Of a stretch of 64,000 nucleotides of DNA, positions 1-11,334 are shown in pieces. The stretch lies in NCBI GenBank assembly GCA_038502055.1, contig JAXRKN010000042.1, positions 3,720,001 through 3,784,000 on the forward strand, given 5' to 3'. The notes under the pieces are model-generated. The model was not told where the DNA came from and did no database searches. It saw only the letters and a program-made list of their open reading frames with translations. Made by a program: the position numbers and the translations under genes. Each line of letters opens with the position of its first letter. Position 1 is the first letter of the stretch. Source of the stretch: Tanytarsus gracilentus (Eukaryota > Arthropoda > Insecta > Diptera > Chironomidae).

Positions 1-2477
1 TACAAAACAATCTAAAAGAATACTACTGCATGGTTCAATTCGTTAAGCCTAATTTGCTTGGCAAGTACACAGAATACTTGAACCGCTTTGTCAATCCCAT
101 CACCAATGGCCAATACACAGACTCATCTGAATATGACTCCCTACTTATGAGACGACGAGCACATGTGCTCCATAAAATGCTCGACGGTTGCGTTCAACGT
201 CGTGATTATTCAGTATTGACTCCATTTCTTCCCCCAAAACATGAGTATGTCCTCTCAGTTAAGCTCACACCGATGCAAATTTTACTCTACAAATACTACA
301 TGGAGAACAAGGCACGGCAAGGAGATGGCGGACGAAAGGGATCGATTCTCTTTCAAGATTTTCAAAATCTTCAACGTATTTGGACAGCTCCAAAAGTTCT
401 ACGCTATAATAGTGATCGCTATGAAATTGAAATGCAGAAACGAAGAGACCTCGAGTCAGAAGATGAAAGCATTGGGTCAATTAAGGATTTCCTTGACGAT
501 TCTGAAAGTGCTGCATCAACATCGAGCGGGTTTGTAGTTGTTTTTTTAAAGGTTTGCCTCTAAGTCAACATATTTTTTTTATTCATACCTTAAAAAATAG
601 AAAAATCTTTGCTTGCTTTTATTCTTTCAAGTTTCCTAACTGACAAATTTTCTTGTTTCCCTACTAGGATAGTTCCAACATTTAATTTTAGATTTAAACT
701 CAATATGCATACAGCTGTTTATTTTTATAGTGGGCAAATCCTTTCTTGGAAAATATTTTTCTATATATTTACTTTTTTAAAATCCAAAATACAGTGAAAG
801 CGGTGGTGAAAGCAACAGCAGCAACGACAATGAATGTGAGATGATAGACAGTGATTGCAGTATTCAATCGGACGAGGAAAAAAATGCTAAAAAGAAGAAG
901 AATAAGAAGAAGAGAAAGAAGAAGGAAGAAGAGGATAAATCAGAACCTGTTAGACGAAAGACTCGTGCGATGGCAGTTGATTCCCCCTCAGATCATGAAC
1001 TAGATGAACTTATTGCCGCCCAAAAGGCTGAAAACCCAACTGAGTGGTGGATGCAAATTTGTCCCGAAGAAGAACTCAACAATATTGAACATTCCTCTAA
1101 ATTAATGCTCCTGTTTTCAATCATCGAAAAGTGTGAGCAAATTGGTGATAAGTTACTCGTGTTCTCACAGTCACTTTACTCTCTTGATGTGATTGAGCAC
1201 TTTTTGAACGTTATCGATGAACAGACACAGCTAAATGCGACAGACGCATCGTTTCAGGGATCGTGGACTTTAGGACAAGACTATTTTCGTCTTGACGGAT
1301 CCACGCCAGTCGAACAGAGAAATGCGTCTTGTAAGATTTTCAACAATCCCGAAAACACTCGAGCTCGTCTTTTCCTAATTTCAACACGCGCTGGCGGTTT
1401 GGGCATCAATTTAGTGGCCGCTAATCGCGTTATTATTTTTGACGTTTCTTGGAATCCATCGCACGATATACAGAGTATCTTCCGTGTCTATCGCTTTGGA
1501 CAAACAAAGCCATGCTACGTCTATCGATTCCTAGCTCTCGGTACTATGGAGGAAAAGATTTACGAACGACAAGTAACAAAACAGGCAATCTCAAAGCGAG
1601 TAATAGATGAGCAGCAAATTGACCGTCACTATAATCAGCACGATTTACAAGAGCTTTATAAATATGACGTTGAGCCCGATGACGAGAGGATACTTCCAAT
1701 TTTGCCTAAAGATCGACTTTTTGCCGAAATGCTCAAGAAGTACGAAGATGTCATATACAAATATCACGAGCATGACTCATTGCTCGAAAACAAAGAGGAG
1801 GAAACACTTGATGAGGCAGAAAGAAAGGCAGCTTGGGAAGAGTTTGAATCCGAAAAAAATCGCCCTCAGTACCCATCGTTCTATCCGCAAGCGGCTGGAC
1901 ATTTGCAGCAACAGCGTATGGGGCCCGTCACATCCAACAACATCTTTGGTATTCGCACAGACGTTCTTTTGAAGCTTCTCTCACTCAAAGCTCGTTTGGA
2001 TAATCCTTCAATCAGTGAATATGGAATGAAGCAAGCAATACCATTACTTATGCAAGAACTTTATAGACAAATGGATCGAGGCGAGTTGACCGTATGTACG
2101 ACAACGATAGTAAAATAATGAAAATAATTGAAATTTTTCTTCTTTAAGCTCTATCAACAGCTTATTGCACTTTCAAGTTCCTTAGAAGTACCACCTAGCT
2201 ACGGGGGCCACTTTAATGTCAATGAAAATAGACTTCAACAGGCCTACAATAGCTTCAATGCAACACCATCGACATCATCATCATCGTCATCATTGCTTGC
2301 GAGACAAGCTGTAAAATTTACACTACAATTTACATACAATTCAATTTCTAACTCTTTTTTTTCTAGCTTGTTGATAGACATCGAAAATTACGTGAAAATC
2401 TTCAGCTGTCAACTATGAAGCGAGATCGCCCACGCTCGCCTCCACGAATAATTCCAGGAATCGTTGAAATTGATTAA
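1..2477 (+). CDS. ATRX: ATRX/XNP-type SNF2 chromatin-remodelling helicase, C-terminal part
   Basis: This is a partial gene that enters from the left edge; its start lies outside the window. Visible exons are 1-529, 795-2091, 2149-2310 and 2367-2477, and all phases agree. The first codons read QNNLKEYYCMVQFVKPNLLG, the block after the GTPLQNN helicase motif in ATRX, followed by NPITNGQ, the CVQR...LTPFLPPKHEYVL block and an acidic/Lys-rich insert. The helicase C-terminal lobe contains KLLVFSQSLYSLDVIE, the DYFRLDGST motif, STRAGGLGINL (motif V) and FRVYRFGQTKPCYVYRFL (motif VI). Both RecA-lobe motifs VI arginines are present. ATRX family proteins are nuclear SNF2 ATPases that act in heterochromatin and H3.3 deposition. 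The tail is Ser-rich and ends IIPGIVEID. The gene converges on the four-chromodomain gene. Identity is firm; whether an N-terminal ADD domain exists cannot be seen here. Confidence 0.93.
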
Positions 2478-3288
2478 TTGAGAAAATTAGACTTTTTTAT
2501 TCTTTCATTCTCCTGCAAAAGAATTATAGAAATTTATCCACTAAGAATCCTAAAAATAATTAAAAATTCAGTTAGATTAAACTGTATGTAAAAAAATTTG
2601 GATAAAATTAGGGGCAAAAAAAATAAAAGCGCCCATAAGTGTGAAATAAAATTAAAGAGAAAGATTTTTAATTTCAAAAACAACGTCGTTACACAACGAA
2701 AATTAAGAGCAGCATTTATTTCTCCATTAATTAAAAACAATCCCTTCCAAACCAAATACACTGAAAAGATGGATTCAAAATTTTATACATTTTTTATTCA
2801 AACCAAAATTTGGAATTTTTAATTTTATTTTACTTTACTCTAATGGAAATTATAATAATTCTTTTTTTAATTATTCAAAGCTCTTGGAATAAGTCCTTAT
2901 ACAGCAAATATTTTTCACACTTTTACGTCCAAAATTCATTAGGCTAAAATTATTAATTATTTAAAAGAATTTAAACATATTTGAAAAATTATTATTGAAC
3001 TTAAGCATGTTCTCCGACACTTTATGCAGAGAGAAAGAAAATTAATGCAATGATATCAGTTACTAGCTCATTATTTGTTGTAGTTTTCGAACATGTGGAT
3101 GAAAATCAAATACTTAATCGAAAGTTTTGTTTCGTCTGGAAAACAATATAAAAAAATTAGGGAAAAAATTAAAACAAAATTAAAGTCTAACCAAGCTATA
3201 AAATAAACGATTTAGATAACCTTCATTTCGCCCCTAAAATTGTAAGAAAAAAATAGAGCAAGTTAAAAATTAGAAGCATTTTTCATTA
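2478..3288. other. Convergent intergenic spacer, 811 bp
   Basis: AT-rich DNA between the ATRX stop and the stop of the chromodomain gene. It should hold both 3' UTRs. Short open frames here have no recognisable protein features, and I see no other gene. Confidence 0.6.
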
Positions 3289-4961
3289 CTACTTTGTGCG
3301 TCCTCGTAATGCTTTTGAACCGGACAAAACTGGCTTTCTTTCAGTCGGTGGTTTTCTCTTAGGTTTTGGTGGAGCTGAAACTTTTTCGCTCATTTGCTCC
3401 AATTTTGCCTGAAGATTTCGAGGTACTTTATTTTTTCCAAGATACTGCAATGGAAAAAGGAAATGAGTAAAAAATTAACAGGCAGTAGTGTTTAGAAATA
3501 TACTTCATTTATGAGTTTGTTGCAATTCAAGTGCTGCTCGGGTTCCCAGGTGTTGTCTGTAAGTATTCTATTAGTATATATATTTAACAATTTAATACAT
3601 TCATCACCTTCCGGACCAAATCCTTTCCACATAACGAAAAATTCCCACTTTCCTTGACGATTGATGCGAGCGTTAATAATCTTAGCTACCTACAAATGTT
3701 TTAAAATTGACAATTAATCATAAGAAATTTCTATTGTAACGAAGTCCTTTTGTTACTTACCTCATATTCGTCACCTACACGATTTTTCTTGGAAGCTGCA
3801 TAGTCGGAATCGTTTGAATCGTCATCGTCAGATCCAGATGAGTCGTAATTTCGTTTGCGCTTCTGGACTTTCTTGATTTTAATAGGTGTTTTGCTTGCCT
3901 TTGAGTTTTTCTTATTAAATGCTCGTATTAAATCATTGCAATTTAATGTTTCCTCCGGCTCCCAGGTATCACCTGTATTATAATTTTACTTCTTATCATG
4001 GACGCAGTAAAAATTTTAAAACGCTTACCTTCCTCACCCCAACCTTTCCAGCGAATCAAATACTTAGTTTTGACTGTCCCGTCTTTGCTTTTGTTTGACC
4101 TCTTTCCCAAAACTGCTTCAACTTCATACTCATTGTTCGAAACCTCAGCTTTTTTTTGAGCTGCCAACTTTGCCTTTTCCCGTTGAATTACTTCATTTTC
4201 AATATTTTCGTTGTATTCTTTAAGCAACTCGTTACAATTAAGTGTCTCCTTGGCTTGCCATGAATCATCTTTCGGCGAATAACCTTCCCAACGAACTCGA
4301 TAGTAAGTGGTTCCATGAAGCCGGCGATGATCGATGATTTTTTCGACCTTTTATATAAAGTGTCATTTAGTTAGAAAGCAGATGCCGTTTTGTTGCAATA
4401 CTCACAGTGTAAACGTCTTTATTATTACGTTCCATCTTCTTACGATATTTTCTCAAAATATCCTTGCAACTGAGATCATTAGCATTCAGCCAAGTATCGT
4501 CTTTTGCCGTGTATCCCTTCCAACGAACCCGATATAAAGTACGACCCTTCTGTTTCTTATGGTCCACGATAGCTTCCACTTCATATTCTCCATTATCGTC
4601 AGGCTTTGGAGACTCCTTCTTAGTTTTTGTAATTTTTTTTCCGACCTTCAGTACGACACTCTTGCGGCCTCTTTTCTTCTTCTTCTTCTCGCTGGATTCC
4701 ACTGTTGATACGAATCATTATAATTTATTACCAATGTTATCAGTTTAAAAACTACATACAGCCATTTTGTTGCGCCACTTCCGAGCTAGTTACAGCTAAT
4801 GGATCAGCTTCCGGAATAACATCTACATCTTTTTGCCAAAACGGTTGATTTGTTTGTAATTTTTACAAAAAAAAGCGCAAAACATTAAAAAATCTAATTT
4901 TGACGAGCTTTACATTTAAAATAATTAAATCTTTACCATCGTGATTGTTGGACGTGTCCAT
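3289..4961 (-). CDS. Protein with four tandem chromodomains
   Basis: Eight exons read leftwards: 4961-4937, 4828-4760, 4701-4406, 4347-4029, 3972-3761, 3689-3608, 3556-3504 and 3444-3289. They sum to 1212 nt, a complete 403-aa product starting MDTSNNHD. Four chromodomains lie near residues 70-121, 127-180, 203-257 and 304-353. Each has the three aromatic-cage positions known from HP1: Y/W/Y in domains 1 and 2 (YEVE...VRWKGY and YTVE...VRWEGY), Y/W/W in domain 3 (YEVE...IRWKGW) and Y/W/F in domain 4 (YEVA...VMWKGF). All therefore look able to bind methyl-lysine. Domains 3 and 4 carry the HP1-like TWEPE...LNCN helix start. Linkers are Lys-rich or acidic, and the C-terminus is basic (PPKPKRKPP). 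No chromoshadow domain is visible. A nuclear chromatin reader is inferred; I recognise no named orthologue. Confidence 0.88.
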
Positions 4962-5816
4962 TGCCAATTTTTTCTTGTACATGCACTTAAGCTTGTTCCT
5001 TCAAGAGTTTAATTTAGAAAAAAATATCAATCTTTCAAATCGCGTCTTTTTTTGGTGTGAAAAAATTATCAGAACACCCATGTCGGTGTTGCCGCGCAGC
5101 TCGCTCGTAACCGATCAATAATTAATTATTATTTTCTTCAAATTACCCAAGAAGATCATTAGGACATTCAGCGGATCCGGCTGGATGATTTATCAAGATC
5201 TTTCAATGTAAGTCATACGGACGGACGGACAGACGGAAAATCAAGCATACAATAACTTCTAATGTTAAAAATTTGCTATGAAAATACATTGAAAACCTTT
5301 AACGATCGAACGCGTTCGGCTTAAAGAGTGTTTTGCGATTGTAGTGGTACTGTTATATATTTTAAATATCTAATTAATCAAGTTTAGCAAGAAAAATATC
5401 ACACAAAACTCTTTAAAATTTATAATAAATCAGGATTGTTAGTTGGAGCAAAAATTAAATCACAATCTAAGGTGACATTTCGTTTAAAAACACACAAATT
5501 AAACTTTAATGCATCAGTTTCATTTTAAATTCAAATTTTGATTGTAAACAAGAAAACTGCTCGAACTTTCCCGGAGTTTAAATCAAATAAAGAACCAAGA
5601 GAGAAACAAACGAAAGGTAATAAAGCGAGTGTTTTTAATGAATACAGATGCCAAAACAGTTTTTCGAGTTGTTTTTTATAAATTTAAAATAAAATTGAGG
5701 TTAAAGGAGTCTTTGATATTTTTTAAAATGCTTTTTTTGGAATCATTGTCAGTAAATCAAGTACTAAAGGATTCAGGTCATTCAATTTTGTTCTCTTTAA
5801 CTCAATAAAATTTCTC
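4962..5816. other. Divergent spacer between the chromodomain gene and the GLD2-type gene
   Basis: This is 855 bp of AT-rich DNA between two divergent start codons, so it should hold both promoters and 5' UTRs. It contains a degraded copy of the dispersed repeat family (annotated separately). No TATA/initiator pair could be assigned with confidence. Confidence 0.5.
5075..5245 (+). repeat. Degraded copy of the CCCAC-GTGGG dispersed repeat family
   Basis: It contains 'aacacccatgtcggtgttgc', a decayed form of the palindromic end block seen intact near 35,375, 53,040 and 61,810. Next follows 'gctcgtaaccgatca', comparable to 'cttgtaacagatca' at 35,408. About 120 bp later there is a ggacggacggacagacgg run, the same module found near 36,700. 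Boundaries are approximate. Confidence 0.5.
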
Positions 5817-8355
5817 ATGACTATATACGATAATGAAAACATTTATTTCACCACTAGATACCAACAAGGCAGTAAAATGAGATCTCAATTTCATCCGAGC
5901 TCTTGCACAACATCATCCAAGAGCAAAAGCAATGAAAACCTTACGATTAATGCCCATAAATTGCAAGAACAGGATCTCCAACAAGGTCGAAATCAAATCA
6001 TATATCAAAACACACAGAATCATCGTAAGCAAGCAATCAATTTATTAACTAAATAACAAAAGAATTATTAAATCAATGATAATAGACACTAACCGGGAAA
6101 ATCGTCGCAATAATAATAATAATCACCATCACCATCGTAAAAACAACAATCGATCTTTGCAATTTGGAAGGAAATCTGAAAACAGTGGCGGTCAATATCT
6201 GAGTCAAACAAAAAGCGAAAGCAATTTTAACGACCATGAAAATTCAAAGTCTTTGGTAACATCTTTTCATCTAAATGTTTGATCTAAATTTTCTTTTGAA
6301 ATACTTCCTTTTCGATAGAATCTACAAAGTCCAATGAAGAGAGACGAAAAAGCCATGTCCAGGAATGAATTTAATTCAAATTTCACACCGCAGCCACAAC
6401 CTTTTTATGCTGGAAACCAAAGTTCAAGCACAAACTCAGTCTCGAGTTCTTCAGATCGTTCTCTTGAAAATTTCTTCTGCTACTCCACTGATATGATTAA
6501 ACAAAACGCTTTTATTTTCAATGGGCAGTGCATCAACCCGGAACAACTGAATTTTAATGGTCATCACCAGTATTACGCTCAACAAAATCTGGGCCACAAG
6601 CGTCCGATGCAAATCAACAATGATTACTACTTGAAACGGCTCTACAACTATAATTCTTGTTCAGAACAACCTCCTAATCTACGATGTCAACCAAAATATA
6701 ATGTACTGTCCGAACAAATTTGGGATAAGTACGTCATGTTTCGGCAGTCAAATTCTACGTATTATCGAAAAATTAACATCTGGTGTGAACTGTACGATCT
6801 CCTAAAAAAATTTCCGCTTTTTCAACACCGTGGATTTCAAAACTGGTCGTTACATCTTGTTGGATCCACAATTTCAGGTGAGTGAAGCTAAAAATCGAGC
6901 ATTTATATGAAATACCATTCTTCAGTCAGATTTTGGTTTCTATAAGATGATTTTTTTTATCGTAATTATGTGCTTTTATGAGAAGTTTAAAATTTTTGTA
7001 AATGTACAATTTTAGGATTTGGAATTGATTCCAGTGACATTGACATTTGTTTGGCACTAAAGTCTGCTCCACATTTCGATGCTCGGTCCGAAGCAGTTGG
7101 CACATTAAACGAAATTAAAAAATTTCTCATTGACTCTGGATGTAAGTCGAACACACACATTTTTCCAATGGTTATTTTTTTTCTTTTTTAAGGTTCTTTC
7201 AGGAGTTTTTATTTAATCAATGCGAAAGTTCCTATTCTCCGGTTTCGGGATTCAACAAACACGATTGAGATAGATTTAAATTACAACAACTGCATAGGCG
7301 TAAGAAATACACATTTACTCAATTGCTACGCTCAATTAGGTATGCAGTCAGGATTAATTTAGTGCAATATTACACAATATTATATATAATTAATATTTAA
7401 TAGATTGGAGATTACGTCCTCTTGTGATTATGGTAAAGCTATGGGCTAAACACCACAACTTAAACGATGCAAGGAATGGCACGATTTCAAGTTACAGCCT
7501 AGTGCTGATGGTTATTCATTTTCTACAATCGGCAGTAAAACCTACAGTGCTTCCATGTCTCCACAAAACAAACCCAGGTTTGACAAATAGTTCTCTAATG
7601 ACTGTTATAAATGGACTTTGCTGAAAAAAAATATTCAATTTTTAATTCTAGATAAGTTTAACATGCTGCATGACATAACAACCATTGATATACTGGAGCA
7701 GTTGAATGTGGATTGGAAGCCTGACAACAAGAGACCACTTGGAGAATTATTTCTTCGTTTCTTGGATTACTATAGTAATTTTGAGTGAGTTTAAAGTTTA
7801 AAAAATATTACAACTTTATCTTAATGATTAAAATTGAATTTTAGTTACACAAAAGTCATTTCAGTAAGAACTGGAGGAACACTTATGGTTGAGCAGTGCA
7901 AAATCGTAAAAAGTCCTAAAAATGATCCAAATCATTGGCAAACTTTATGTATTGAAGAACCATTTGATTTAACTAACACAGCGCGGTCAACATACGACTG
8001 GGAAATTTTTGCAGGGATTAAAAATGCATTTTTTCAATCGTGGAGAAGATTGAATGACACAAAAAACTTGGATGTACTTTTTCAGGAGCCGCTCTTTATA
8101 AAACCGATTGTCCAACAGCAGCACGTAAGTTTTCACAATAACTGTTTTTGAAATCATTTTTTAATAACTTTATTCATTTTCTCTTTTTAGTTTTTAAACC
8201 ACTTAAATTCTCAAGGGCTTCATCAACAAATGAATTTTCTATCGAACGATTCTTCTGGTGACTCAAACATTACTTCGATGCACTTTTCTAACCCTATCCC
8301 TCCTGTACTCACAAATCAAAATGTCACAAACTCTCCTGCAGAATTTTCATTATAA
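5817..8355 (+). CDS. Gld2: GLD2-type cytoplasmic poly(A) polymerase
   Basis: Nine exons: 5817-6024, 6086-6255, 6319-6877, 7016-7141, 7193-7339, 7404-7577, 7652-7784, 7845-8124 and 8191-8355. They close to a 653-aa protein. The first ~230 residues are low-complexity and Asn/His/Ser-rich. The nucleotidyltransferase core follows. GSTISGFGIDSSDIDIC (around residues 307-323) carries the helical-turn GS and two catalytic aspartates near 320 and 322; the third is in TIEIDLNYNN near 382. The PAP-associated region includes RPLVIMVKLWAKHHNLNDA, GTISSYSLVLMVIHFLQ and the L-GELFLRFLDYYSNF block. GLD2 enzymes extend poly(A) tails of stored mRNAs, chiefly in the germline and early embryo, guided by RNA-binding partners. 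No RNA-binding domain is visible, as expected. Whether it corresponds to fly wispy or Gld2 is undecided. An alternative start is Met at 5877, and upstream noncoding exons are possible. Confidence 0.9.
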
Positions 8356-8815
8356 GAAAACGTCGAAATACCAAGTTTAAACAAATATATGATTTTACCA
8401 ATATGTTTGATTGCATTGTATTTTTTTACAAATTATTAATGGGCAACAACAGTTTACAAATTATTTAATGAAGAAAAAATAAGAGTGAAAATTTTGAAAT
8501 TTTTTCTTCTTCAAAATATTGAGCTTTTTAAAATTGGCTAAAATTTTGAACTTTTTTCCAACAGAAATTTAAAGTTTCAAATAAGGACTTTTTTGTATCA
8601 AAAATGTGCACTGTAAAAAACGATTTTAAAACGAACACGGCTATTTGTAAACTTCTGGACTTCCTTCGCAAGGCAATCGAATGTTTGATCCTCGACAAAG
8701 CCCATTTGCTTTTATTTTACTAAATCGACACCTAAATTAGCGTAAATCTATCTGAGCTAAATTTTAAAAGGTTTATTGAAAATTATTTTGATATTACATT
8801 TTAATAAAAAAAAAC
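8356..8815. other. Convergent spacer, 460 bp
   Basis: AT-rich DNA between the stops of the GLD2-type gene and CysRS. It should carry both 3' UTRs. No further gene is visible. Confidence 0.5.
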
Positions 8816-11140
8816 TCAATTCTTTAGTGAATTTAAATATTCAGCATATTTAATTCCTTGTTGCTGTTGAAGCTTTTTCAACTTTTTTTGTTGGCCTTTG
8901 CTTATTTCTTTTCCTTCATGATCGATTGTTGGGAGCCCTTCATCATCAAACGCTAAATATTTGTCAGTTTGTGACTTAAACATATCCTTAGGACTAATTT
9001 TTCGCTGTTCCTCACGCTCCTTTTCTTTTTGACGTTGAAGCTCTGCCTTTTCGAGCAGTTCAGCCTGACGCTGTTCCTCTTTACGTTTTTTCTCTTCTCT
9101 TTCTCTCATCAAAACATCTCGATCGACAAGTTTAATGACTGATTGCCCTTCTTTATCCTCCAACCTAACGCTCAAATTTGGAAGAATCTCATCGCGTAGT
9201 TCATCGCAAATTTGAAGAATCTTTGTGGCTCTAACTTCGAGGGCATTTTCGCGAACGCATTTCCTAAAGTCGGCCAAAACTGAGAGGTAAGGCATTAGAG
9301 TGTCTTCTTTACTGCCATTACTAGCGTCACTCGAAATTACGGAAAATCCAATTAAATTTTTTCCAGCGTCTTGAATTGCACCAAAAATTTTGAGCAGGTC
9401 TGTGATGTAAATAGCAATTTCCTCAAGTAACTGAACGTTCACTTCTGCCGTTGGAATATCACGCAGGTAAACATTGGCATTTGATATTAACTCACGAATC
9501 GAATCGAGCGCTGATTTTGTGTCAATGTTATCGCACAGTGCGATATGAACGTTTCTTTTCATTTCAATCAATTTTGAGCTCAAATCTAAATCGCGGTTCG
9601 AGAATTTGGTCATTTCCTGTGATTTTCTCTGTCTTTCTCTTATCAAGTTCTTAACATTGAGGAAAAATTCGTTGAGAAGTTTTTCATATTTTATAGCAAT
9701 TTCCATGGTATTGGAGCTGTAATCGAGAGTGTCTTTCCAGGAGTGAAGAAGAAAGGCGAAGCGAATTTGTGTGGATGTATGCTGTTTGAGTGCTTCCTTA
9801 ATCGTGATGAAATTCTTGAGACTTTTGGACATTTTACAACCCGAAATTGTAAGGTGACCAGTATGTAAAAAATATTTTACCCAACCACCTCGGTTATAAT
9901 ACGCCTCACTCTGAGCAATCTCATTGTCGTGATGAGGAAATTTAAGATCAACGCCTCCTGTATGAATGTCAAGATCACCTTTAAAAATTTCAGCAGCCAT
10001 AGCTGAGCATTCAATGTGCCATCCAGGTCTACCACCTTCAGAAAAAAGTAGAAAAAGATAATTATCAAAAATAATTAGAAAATATTAATGTCACCTTCTC
10101 CCCAAGGGCTATCCCATGCCGGCTCTCCAGCTTTACTTTTCTTCCATAGTGCGAAATCATTTGGCGATCGTTTTTCTAAAGATTTGTCAACACTCAAATC
10201 GCCTTCTCCCTCTTGTAACTGCGTTGTGTCGCCAAATGCCTCTGGCACAAGTTTTGCATAGTGATGACATTGAGCTTGATCAAACTTAGAAACGTCAAAG
10301 TAGACCGAACCATTAGAAGCGTAGCCATATCCATTTTCAATTATCTTTTCAATAAAAGTGACAATTTCAGGAACATATTCGGTGACTCGTGTTAGAACGT
10401 GTGGTGGGAGGACGTTGAGGGCTTTCATATCATTATTAAACTCACTTTCCCAATATCTCGTTAGATTCTCAAAGATTTTCTTATCGCTCACATTTGACCC
10501 ATCCTTGCTATCGAGAAAATCGCACACAGGTGACTTTGCCGCTTCCTCGAGTAAAAGTCTTGCTTTTGTCATTTCTTCATCGCTGGCCGATTTAACGGCA
10601 TCTCTGAGATTAATTTCGGCCTCCTCAACTGCCTTAACGATTTTCTCCATCATGATTGCCTTGTCTGGATCTTTATTCTCCAACTTTTTCTCGCGAAATA
10701 TTTCCATTGAAGAATTCACATCGGCAATAAATTGCTCAATCGGTAAATTTTTCTTTACGTATTCCTCGAAAAGGTAATTTTGTCGAGCTCTTCTGATAAT
10801 TTTGTCATCAATATCAGTTATGTTCATGACAAAGTGGATTTGATAACCGAAATAATCGGCGAGAACACGTCGAAGAATATCAAATGAAATGTATGAGCGA
10901 GCGTGTCCCATATGACTTGCGTCATACACAGTCGGTCCTTAAAGTAAAGACAATTTTTTTATTCATAGTGAGAGAGAGATAGGAATATATAAATTAAATT
11001 AACTAACCGCAACTATACCACTTTACTGTTTTGCCATTTTGCGGAATAAACAACTCTTTCTTTCGCGTCAAGCTATTGAACAGCTTTAATTTAGGCGCCG
11101 TGTCTTCGGGTGGACTCCAATCCAATTGTTTTCTCGCCAT
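8816..11140 (-). CDS. CysRS: Cysteinyl-tRNA synthetase, cytosolic type
   Basis: Three exons (11140-11008, 10937-10095 and 10035-8816; 2196 nt) encode 731 aa, the size of the eukaryotic cytosolic enzyme. The enzyme charges tRNA-Cys with cysteine using ATP. The class I HIGH motif appears as HMGH (residues 53-56) and KMSKS at 393-397. Zinc-site candidates are Cys44 (WYSCGPTVYD), Cys335 (GWHIECSA) and the His pair in FPHHDNE near 360. The insertion typical of the eukaryotic cytosolic form lies between the two halves of the Rossmann fold. The tail is a charged Glu/Lys/Gln helix ending KYAEYLNSLKN. There is no mitochondrial presequence: the start is MARKQLDWSPPED. The gene is divergent from Gga, with 194 bp between the start codons. 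Confidence 0.96.
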
Positions 11141-11334
11141 TTTAATTGAAAATAAAATTAAAAATGTGTCGTTTCGCGTAAGCAATTCTTTGCCACAGTG
11201 AACTCTCTCAGAAACGAACCATTTTTCGCATCACTTTTACGCAAACGAGAGAGTGAGAGAGAAAATAAAAAAAGACGCAGCAAAATTTGCAAAAAAAAAT
11301 ATTTTTTATTTAAAAAAATAAGATATCATATACA

